This document shows, piece after piece, positions 44,743 through 50,879 of a DNA stretch of 64,000 nt. The stretch spans positions 4,774,001 through 4,838,000 of the forward strand of contig NZ_CP029480.1 of assembly GCF_003258705.1 (NCBI RefSeq), read 5' to 3'. Each line of letters opens with the position of its first letter. The first letter of the stretch is position 1. Both the position numbers and the translations under genes were made by a program. The notes under the pieces are model-generated. The model worked only from the letters and a program-made list of their open reading frames with translations. It ran no database searches and was not told the origin of the DNA. The DNA comes from Arcticibacterium luteifluviistationis. Its GTDB lineage: Bacteria; Bacteroidota; Bacteroidia; Cytophagales; Spirosomataceae.

Positions 44743-45504
44743 ATGAAATTCAATAAAAAATACAGCTACCTAGCCATACTCTCTTTTTTCATTTTTACTA
44801 ATTGCAGTGAAAATGAAGATGCAGCTACCCCTTCAGACCCAAATGGGAATTCGGAGATTCCTGCGGTCTATTCAAAGATATATGGAGCGAGTAGCATAAC
44901 AAGCGATGGTACTTATGTAACTATTAAAACAAGTGGCACGCCAGACCATAAAAGTGTGTATTACCCAACTTCAAGTGCTTTATACGAAAGCTTTAGCGGC
45001 ACCACCTTTGAAGGAATTACTTTCAATAAAAACCCAAATACCATTGCTACGTTTGATTATTCTTTTAAGATTCCGTTAAATCCAACTTTAGCTACCAATC
45101 ATGCTGCTACTCCTTTGGGAGCCATTGGTGTTTCGCTAAACGGCGTTCCTTTTTTCAATCAATACGCTGGCCCAAATCAACCACTTACTGATGAATTCCA
45201 AAGCTTTGATAAATATTGGGGACACCCTACCGGAAATGGAACCTTCCATTATCACATAGAACCTCTTTACTTAACCACCGTAACAGCCACCAAATCTTCT
45301 TTACTTGGTTTTCTTTTAGACGGTTTTCCAGTTTACGGACCAGAAGAAAACGGCTCTGAAGTGACTGGCTTAGACCAATTTCATGGTCATGCTCATGCCA
45401 CTGATGATTATCCTGACGGCATTTATCATTATCACGTAACTAACTCTGCTCCATACATAAATGGAAATGGATATTATGGAACACCAGGAACTGTGACCCA
45501 ATAA
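44743..45504 (+). CDS. YHYH-domain lipoprotein, copy 2
   Basis: The leader ends at C21 ('FFIFTNC'). The His/Tyr signatures are 'TFHYHIEPLYL' and 'GIYHYHVTNSAP', with 'GFLLDGFPVYGPEENGSE' between and a His-rich 'FHGHAHATDDYPDG' stretch that copy 1 lacks. Both copies close with YHGT/YYGTPGTVTQ-like ends. The stop TAA overlaps the ATG of the next gene (TAATG), so it is translationally coupled to the MORN protein. Function unproven; metal binding is a reasonable guess. Confidence 0.88.
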   Translation: MKFNKKYSYLAILSFFIFTNCSENEDAATPSDPNGNSEIPAVYSKIYGASSITSDGTYVTIKTSGTPDHKSVYYPTSSALYESFSGTTFEGITFNKNPNTIATFDYSFKIPLNPTLATNHAATPLGAIGVSLNGVPFFNQYAGPNQPLTDEFQSFDKYWGHPTGNGTFHYHIEPLYLTTVTATKSSLLGFLLDGFPVYGPEENGSEVTGLDQFHGHAHATDDYPDGIYHYHVTNSAPYINGNGYYGTPGTVTQ

Positions 45505-46061
45505 TGAGATATTTTTTTTTAAGTGCTGTAGTGTTATTGCTTTATGCTTGTAAAACAGAAATTCCAGATTCGTACATTCTGAAATCTAAGGCTACTTCTG
45601 CCAACAATATCCTTTACCTGAATCAAGAAAAGTACTCAGGTTACGTTTACGAATTAAATCCAACAACTGGCGATACTCTTCTTATTGAAGGTTATTTGAA
45701 CGGCTTGCAAGAAGGTACTAGCAAGAAATGGTATGATAATAAAAGCCTGATGGAAATTCGTCATTACGCTAAAGGTGCAAAAAACGGACAGCAGGTAGCC
45801 TTTTTTGAAAATGGAAATAAGCGTTTTGAATATACCGCCAAAAATGACGCCTATGAGGGTGAAATGAAGGAATGGAATAATACAGGACTGCTCATTCATT
45901 TGGCCAACTATACCAATGGACAAGAAGAAGGCACGCAAAAACTATGGTATGATAACGGAAAAATCAGGGCCAATTATGTTATAGTGGACGGTAAGAGATT
46001 TGGATTATTAGGAACAAAAAATTGTGTAAATGTATCGGATAGCGTTTTTATTAGTAAGTAG
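45504..46061 (+). CDS. YwqK/MORN-variant repeat lipoprotein, copy 2
   Basis: A short leader (MRYFFLSAVVLLLYAC) gives a lipoprotein of 185 residues with four to five MORN-variant repeats ('GTSKKWYDNKSLMEIRHY', 'GQQVAFFENGNKRFEY', 'GTQKLWYDNGKIRANY'). It starts within the stop of the YHYH gene and overlaps the next gene by 32 nt, so all three are read from one message. Compared with copy 1 it lacks the long N-terminal linker. The usual antitoxin label for YwqK repeats does not fit this exported protein. Confidence 0.85.
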   Translation: MRYFFLSAVVLLLYACKTEIPDSYILKSKATSANNILYLNQEKYSGYVYELNPTTGDTLLIEGYLNGLQEGTSKKWYDNKSLMEIRHYAKGAKNGQQVAFFENGNKRFEYTAKNDAYEGEMKEWNNTGLLIHLANYTNGQEEGTQKLWYDNGKIRANYVIVDGKRFGLLGTKNCVNVSDSVFISK

Positions 46062-46677
46062 TATTTGGCTTTTAGGCTGTCATGAAAAAGAGACAGAAGG
46101 CTTAGCCTTACCGTATTATAACGACCCTACTTTTACGCCAGTTTTTGTCAATGAAACATCAGATGTGTCAGCCGAAATAACACATACCATTGACGATTTT
46201 CAATTTCTGAATCAGGACAGTGTTTTGATTGACCAAAGTATACTTCAAGATAAAATTCACGTGGCCAATTTTATCTTTACTTCCTGTGGCATCATCTGCC
46301 CTACCATGACAGAACACATGAAAATGGTGAGTGATGAGTTTAAAGACATCGTTCTTTTATCGTATTCGGTTACGCCTTGGATAGACACGCCAAGCGTTTT
46401 AAAAGCCTATAAAAAAAGTCACGAAATAGAAAACATCAACTGGCAGTTTCTTACGGGTTCAAAAGCTGACATCTACGATTTAGCCAGAAAATCATATTAT
46501 GCCGAAGAGGATATTGGCTTCAGCAAAGACAGCACAGAATTCTTACATACAGAGCACTTCCTATTGGTAGACAAAAGCAAAAGAATCCGCGGTATTTATA
46601 ACGGTACTTTGGCTTTTGAAATGGAGCAGCTGACCGAGGATATTAAGACTTTACAGCTGGAAACGTCAGCAAAATAG
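46030..46677 (+). CDS. SCO1/SenC-like copper-binding thioredoxin-fold lipoprotein
   Basis: The leader ends at C17 ('IWLLGC'). The SCO signature CxxxC is C86-C90 in 'FTSCGIICPTM', and the third copper ligand, the His in 'TEHFLLVD', is at about 176. SCO proteins deliver copper to the Cu-A site of cytochrome oxidase or act as periplasmic thiol reductases. The gene overlaps the MORN gene by 32 nt. No cytochrome oxidase gene is in view, so the client here may be the YHYH protein or a partner elsewhere; this is inference. Confidence 0.88.
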   Translation: MYRIAFLLVSSIWLLGCHEKETEGLALPYYNDPTFTPVFVNETSDVSAEITHTIDDFQFLNQDSVLIDQSILQDKIHVANFIFTSCGIICPTMTEHMKMVSDEFKDIVLLSYSVTPWIDTPSVLKAYKKSHEIENINWQFLTGSKADIYDLARKSYYAEEDIGFSKDSTEFLHTEHFLLVDKSKRIRGIYNGTLAFEMEQLTEDIKTLQLETSAK

Positions 46678-46795
46678 ATATGAGCTTTAGAGAGCGTCTG
46701 CCAAAGCAATACCTTGGTCTAAATATTATTTGACAGTAAGCTTTTACTCAAAAATTGACATTTATGGATATTAGCTACAATAAGCATAGATTTGG

Positions 46796-46831
46796 CTACA
46801 AATATATTTCCGATGCTACGGACATTTGTAG
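46796..46831. promoter_or_regulatory. Nested inverted repeat upstream of the SDR gene
   Basis: CTACAAAT (46796-46803) and ATTTGTAG (46824-46831) flank an inner TCCG/CGGA pair, 18 nt before the start codon. It may be the operator for the AraC-type regulator in the same operon. Confidence 0.4.
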
Positions 46832-46849
46832 AAACAAAATTTAAACGAA

Positions 46850-47611
46850 ATGTCGATTAACAAAATAGCCTTGCTTACTGGTGGTAGCCGTGGTTTAGGC
46901 AGAGATATGGCCATAAATCTTTCTAAAAAAGGAATTGATGTTATATTCACTTATCATACTAATGAAGCTGCGGCAAATGAGGTCATAAGCGAAATAGAGC
47001 AAAACGGACAAAAAGCAAAAGCTTTTCAATTAGACACTAGTAATGTCGGTCAATTTGATGCATTCTTCACAAACCTCTCGGCATACCTGACAAGCACATA
47101 TGGCAGTCCAAATTTCGATTTCCTTATCAATAATGCAGGAACTGGCGTTTATAAACCCTTCTTAGAAACTACGGAAGAGCAGTTTGACAGCATGGTCAAT
47201 ATTCACTTTAAAGGTGTATATTTTTTAAGCCAAAAAGCAGTTCCTTTATTAAATGACGGTGGCCGCATTGTCAATATCTCTTCAGGTTTAACCCGATTTT
47301 CTTTTCCTAATTCGTCGGCATACGCATCAGCTAAAGGTGCTGTTGAAGTTTTTTCACGATATTTAGCTAAAGAACTTGGTCACAGAAAAATAGCCGTTAA
47401 TGTGGTGGCTCCCGGTGCGGTTGGTACTGATTTTGGTGGCGGAGAAAACAAAAACAATGAGCAAAAAGTAAAAGCCGTAGCTAGCTTTACTGCCCTAGGC
47501 AGAATGGGCAAACCGAAAGACATAGGCGGCATAGTAGCATTTTTATGCACAGATGATGCCAAATGGATTAACGGACAGCGTATAGAGGCTTCGGGTGGAA
47601 TAATGTTATAA
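46850..47611 (+). CDS. Short-chain dehydrogenase/reductase (SDR)
   Basis: Classical SDR of 253 residues: cofactor loop 'TGGSRGLG' (10-17), 'NNAG' in 'FLINNAGTGVY', and catalytic Ser and Y-x-x-x-K in 'SSAYASAKGAVEVFS'. The C-terminal 'GKPKDIGGIVAFLCTDDAKWINGQ' is typical. It reduces or oxidises a small carbonyl or alcohol with NAD(P)H. An AraC-type regulator starts 2 nt after the stop, so the pair is probably self-regulated through the upstream inverted repeat. Substrate unknown. Confidence 0.92.
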   Translation: MSINKIALLTGGSRGLGRDMAINLSKKGIDVIFTYHTNEAAANEVISEIEQNGQKAKAFQLDTSNVGQFDAFFTNLSAYLTSTYGSPNFDFLINNAGTGVYKPFLETTEEQFDSMVNIHFKGVYFLSQKAVPLLNDGGRIVNISSGLTRFSFPNSSAYASAKGAVEVFSRYLAKELGHRKIAVNVVAPGAVGTDFGGGENKNNEQKVKAVASFTALGRMGKPKDIGGIVAFLCTDDAKWINGQRIEASGGIML

Positions 47612-47613
47612 AG

Positions 47614-48519
47614 ATGCAGAACAAGCTTAGAAAAATTGAGACCATTAGCGACTTCCATAAAATACGGGGGCTTGGTAGTCCCTTGCATCCATTGGTAAGT
47701 TTGATAGATTATGGTCTTGCAAAACTACTGCCTGAGTATATAGGAGAAACTTGGCATTTTAATTTTTACTCTATCGGACTAAAAAGAGATGTGGGTGTAC
47801 TTCGTTACGGCCAGCAGAAATATGATTTCAGTGAAGGTATTCTCTCTTTTATAGCCCCTGGGCAGCTGCTGAGCATTGAACCTAATACTAATGCTACCCT
47901 GAAACCCTCAGGTTGGCTCCTGCTTGTTCATCCTGATTTTATCTGGAATTCTAGTTTGGCAAAGAGCATTAAAGCTTATGATTTCTTTAATTATGCCATA
48001 AATGAGGCTCTTTTTATGTCGAAAAAAGAGGAGAAACTTATAGAGAGTATTTTACAAAACATAGGTCAAGAAATAGAAGGAAACATAGACCACTTTAGTC
48101 AAAACATCATCATAGCCCAAATAGAGCTTTTGCTCAGTTATTCGGAGCGGTTTTATCAAAGGCAGTTTATTACCCGAAAAAAGAGTAATCATGAAGTTTT
48201 GGAACGCCTAGAAACACTCTTAAATGATTTTTTCAATGACGAAAACTCGCGACTGCCAACAGTACAATATGTGGCAGAACAGCTTAATTTATCGCCCAAT
48301 TATTTGAGCAATTTGCTCAAGTCTTTGACAGGACAAAACACCCAACAGCACATTCACGAAAAGCTGATTGAGAAAGCCAAAGAACAATTAGCGACCACTA
48401 ATTTATCTGTAAGTGAAATTGCTTACCAGTTGGGTTTTGAGCATTCTCAATCTTTCAGTAAGCTCTTTAAATCAAAGACTAACTACGCTCCGCTTAAATT
48501 CCGTCAAACATTTAATTAA
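47614..48519 (+). CDS. AraC-family transcription regulator
   Basis: 301 residues: an N-terminal cupin-like sensing part (about 1-170) and a C-terminal double helix-turn-helix (about 200-300) with 'VAEQLNLSPNYLSNLLKSLTG' (VAEQLNLSPNYL, LLKSLTG) and 'SVSEIAYQLGFEHSQSFSKLFKSK' (SVSEIAYQLGFE, SFSKLFKSK). Such proteins usually activate the adjacent enzyme gene on binding a small molecule. The 2-nt gap after the SDR gene shows cotranscription. The N-terminal part starts 'IRKIETISDFHK'-like, as in many Bacteroidota regulators of SDR genes. Confidence 0.92.
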   Translation: MQNKLRKIETISDFHKIRGLGSPLHPLVSLIDYGLAKLLPEYIGETWHFNFYSIGLKRDVGVLRYGQQKYDFSEGILSFIAPGQLLSIEPNTNATLKPSGWLLLVHPDFIWNSSLAKSIKAYDFFNYAINEALFMSKKEEKLIESILQNIGQEIEGNIDHFSQNIIIAQIELLLSYSERFYQRQFITRKKSNHEVLERLETLLNDFFNDENSRLPTVQYVAEQLNLSPNYLSNLLKSLTGQNTQQHIHEKLIEKAKEQLATTNLSVSEIAYQLGFEHSQSFSKLFKSKTNYAPLKFRQTFN

Positions 48520-48582
48520 TAAGGACAAGGTAGCATAAACAGGGTTTTGATGTTACAAAACATTCTTTACTCTTATCAAAAC

Positions 48583-48611
48583 AAATCCTGCCCATTTTGG
48601 GTGGGATTTTT
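48583..48611 (+). terminator. Terminator after the AraC-type gene (TCCTGCCC family)
   Basis: AAATCCTGCCC pairs with GGGTGGGATTT around ATTTT, followed by T5. Confidence 0.88.
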
Positions 48612-48696
48612 GGTGTAAACCATCTCCGAAATGACCTCTAAATAAAGAAGTTACAGTCGACATCAATTACTGCATTTTAGATGTAATATTGTATTA

Positions 48697-48713
48697 ATAT
48701 ACACTGTGTATAT
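48697..48713. promoter_or_regulatory. Palindrome upstream of the cytochrome c gene
   Basis: ATATACACTGTGTATAT is a perfect 8+1+8 palindrome ending 27 nt before the ATG at 48741. Its symmetry and position suit a dimeric repressor or activator site. Confidence 0.45.
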
Positions 48714-48740
48714 CTTACCCAAAAACAATTAGCCAAACTT

Positions 48741-49328
48741 ATGAAAACGAACAAATTTCTACTCTTGCTGGCAAGTATTTCTTTCTTTAACCTGTCCTGC
48801 TCCAATGAACAACAAACCGCAATTGAAGAACCTGCCGAAATAGCTTCAAAACCTGAAGATGCTGTAAAACATGGTTTATATCTGGTAACCATTATGGGCT
48901 GCAATGATTGCCATTCGCCTAAACAAATGGGACCGAACGGACCTGAAATTATTCCTGAATTATTGTTATCTGGCTATCCTGCGGAAAGGCCCGTTGTGAA
49001 GTTTACCGACCCTATGATTAAAGCTGGCTTTGCTATGCTATATCCTGACCTAACAGCAGCAGCAGGGCCTTGGGGTGTTTCTTTTGCGGCTAATTTAACA
49101 CCAGATGAAACTGGACTTGGAAACTGGACAGAAGCTCAATTTAAAAAGGCGATTACCGAAGGTAAATTTAAAGGATTAGACAGCGAAAGAATGCTGTTGC
49201 CAACCATGCCCTGGTTTAACTACACCAGTTTGACAGATGAAGATGTTTCTTCCATTTTTGCCTACTTAAAGTCTATAAAACCTGTCAAAAACAGTGTACC
49301 AGCTCCTATTACGCCAGATAATATGTAA
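48741..49328 (+). CDS. c-type cytochrome lipoprotein
   Basis: The leader ends at a lipobox Cys ('ISFFNLSC'). One haem-binding CNDCH lies in 'TIMGCNDCHSPKQMGPNG', and 'LPTMPWFNYTSLTDEDV' gives the likely Met axial ligand. 'IFAYLKSIKPVKN' is the usual class I tail. 195 residues with a long loop between haem site and Met, as in cytochromes c that accept electrons from periplasmic dehydrogenases. It stands alone behind a palindromic operator-like site, and its terminator follows 35 nt after the stop. Confidence 0.88.
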   Translation: MKTNKFLLLLASISFFNLSCSNEQQTAIEEPAEIASKPEDAVKHGLYLVTIMGCNDCHSPKQMGPNGPEIIPELLLSGYPAERPVVKFTDPMIKAGFAMLYPDLTAAAGPWGVSFAANLTPDETGLGNWTEAQFKKAITEGKFKGLDSERMLLPTMPWFNYTSLTDEDVSSIFAYLKSIKPVKNSVPAPITPDNM

Positions 49329-49362
49329 ACTATTAAGTTTCAGAACCTTAATCTTAGCATTT

Positions 49363-49391
49363 AATCCTGCCCATTTTGGGTGGGATTTTTT
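49363..49391 (+). terminator. Terminator after the cytochrome c gene (TCCTGCCC family)
   Basis: AATCCTGCCC pairs with GGGTGGGATT around ATTTT, followed by T6. Confidence 0.88.
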
Positions 49392-49460
49392 GTGTGGGAT
49401 GACCGAATAATCAATAAAATTGGATATGCTTTTACCTTCTTCATAAAAAAAATAAAATGC

Positions 49461-49550
49461 ATTCCGACATACCCCAGCGGGGTATAATATTAATAGAGAC
49501 GGGTGCAACCCGTCTTATTCAAGGTATGGCTATAAAGCATTTGGCGGAAT
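49461..49550. repeat. REP-like double hairpin with short terminal inverted repeats (also at 49862-49951)
   Basis: ATTCCG at 49461 and CGGAAT at 49545 bound the segment. Inside are the perfect hairpins ATACCCC-AGC-GGGGTAT (49469-49485) and AGACGGGT-GCA-ACCCGTCT (49497-49515). The layout resembles repetitive extragenic palindromes mobilised by RAYT transposases; no such transposase is in the window. Confidence 0.6.
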
Positions 49551-49659
49551 TTTCGGCCTTTAAAAGCCAAAATTGTGACAAATAATTTAAGGGATGAAAA
49601 CAATCTATGAACCAATGATGATTATTAATTCTCTTCTGCATTCATGCTTTTGACTCCGT

Positions 49660-49823
49660 TGTCTTTCCAGACGGGACTTCCTTTTTGTTTAGGCAAAAAG
49701 TAAGGAAAAACCATCTACCAAAATAAACTCACACATTCAAAATTTCACTAACACTTCGAATTGTTAAAATGATATTATGATAAAATTTTGACCGTGTTTT
49801 AAACAGTATTTTGGCAATAAGGA
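49660..49823 (+). repeat. Dispersed structured element R1, copy B
   Basis: Hairpin GTCT-TTCC-AGAC, then CTTTTTG-TTTAGG-CAAAAAG with flanking CTT/AAG, and the terminal ACAGTATTTTGGCAATAAGG word. Copy A at 43111 and copies D and E differ in sequence but keep the pairing. Confidence 0.75.
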
Positions 49824-50060
49824 TTGTGTTGATACTTACACTTACCTACCACATAATCAGCATTCCGACATACCCCAGCGGGGTATAATATTAATAGAGA
49901 CGGGTGCAACCCGTCTTATTCAAGGTATGGCTATAAAGCATTTGGCGGAATTTTTGGCCTTTAAAAGCCAAAATTGTGACAAATAATTTAAGGGATGAAA
50001 ACAATCTATGAACCAATGATGATTATTAATTCTCTTCTGCATTCATGCTTTTGACTCCGT

Positions 50061-50224
50061 TGTCTTTCCAGACGGGACTTCCTTTTTGTTTAGGCAAAAA
50101 GTAAGGAAAAACCATCTACCAAAATAAACTCACACATTCAAAATTTCACTAACACTTCGAATTGTTAGAATGATATTATGATAAAATTTTGACCGTGTTT
50201 TAAACAGTATTTTGGCAATAAGGA
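50061..50224 (+). repeat. Dispersed structured element R1, copy C
   Basis: Same as copy B with a single base change; it is part of the 401-bp-offset duplication. Confidence 0.75.
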
Positions 50225-50395
50225 TTGCATTTGTATTCACTTACAACATAGCCAAAGATGACCGAATAATCAATAAAATGAGGTTTTGGGTGGTTTTTGT
50301 TTTGTAAGGGGGTAATTTTGGTTCTTATCGAACGACATTTTCTAAGCTATTGCCACTTTTGATTAAGTAAATCCCGGTTTTCTGAAAACATTTCT

Positions 50396-50648
50396 ATGAA
50401 TATTCAGCAAGACATAATCATTTACAACACTCAGGACCTTAAAGCTGCAGTGTCACTTTATGCTAAAGATGGAGTAGTTTGGATGAATTAAAAGTAGCTT
50501 GCTAAACTTTTTGACACCTCAAAACAAAACATTAGTTTACAAATCGTAAACATACTGAAAGAGAAAGAGTTACAAGTAAATTAAGTCATCAAGGATTACT
50601 TGACAACTGAGGCTAACAGGAAGGGTTATAACGTTTTACCTAACTGAG
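50396..50648 (+). pseudogene. Decayed RhuM-family gene fragment
   Basis: Read from the ATG at 50396, the frame gives 'DIIIYNTQD', then 'DGVVWMN', a stop, 'LAKLFDTSKQNISLQIVNIL', 'KEKELQVN', a stop, and 'VIKDYLTTEANRKGYNVLPN' before a third stop. This matches the N-terminus of RhuM-type (virulence RhuM) proteins ('VWLTQ..MAELF.T..QNISLHI'). At least three in-frame stops and loss of the rest show that it is dead. The region upstream of it is repeat-rich. Confidence 0.75.
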
Positions 50649-50735
50649 ACTCTGGCCAAAGGAATGAGCACTTTAGCTTCCTGAAATAACAGGGATGTAA
50701 TTTTTATGTCATAATTAGCCAATTTAAATGAAGTA

Positions 50736-50843
50736 GTAAACATTTTAAACAACCGACCCAGAAAAAGATATGGCTATAAAAGTCCTAATCAAATGTTTTC
50801 AGCTAAATTAGATTCAACTTCGCTTGTTGCATTTATTACTTGA
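50736..50843 (+). pseudogene. C-terminal remnant of an IS30-type transposase
   Basis: A 35-codon open stretch ends at a TGA and reads 'LNNRPRKRYGYKSPNQMF' followed by 'LVAFIT', the hallmark C-terminus of IS30-family transposases (NNRPRK-x-LGF-x-TP-NE). The rest of the gene and both ends of the element are gone, so it is a relic only. Confidence 0.7.
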
Positions 50844-50879
50844 ATCCACCAACAATAAAACACTACGATTTTTAATAAG

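Larger units (their letters stand above)
49460..50227 (+). repeat. Recent direct duplication (two 367-bp units, 401-bp offset)
   Basis: 49460-49826 and 49861-50227 are almost identical; I see two substitutions. Each unit carries a double-hairpin palindromic segment at its left end and a copy of element R1 at its right end. A 34-nt unique spacer separates them. The word GATGACCGAATAATCAATAAAAT also occurs on both outer sides (49398 and 50258). Confidence 0.9.

Noticed and set aside
38138-46061. YwqK proteins as antitoxins of a toxin-antitoxin system
   Set aside because: Both are exported lipoproteins next to YHYH genes, and no toxin is adjacent; the database label is a name only.
49461-49515. 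Tandem hairpins as a riboswitch or attenuator
   Set aside because: No gene follows within reach on either strand, and the whole unit is duplicated as a repeat, which fits a palindromic element better.
50396-50648. A functional small regulator gene
   Set aside because: The open stretch from the ATG is only about 30 codons and the homology to RhuM continues through several stops, so it is a pseudogene.
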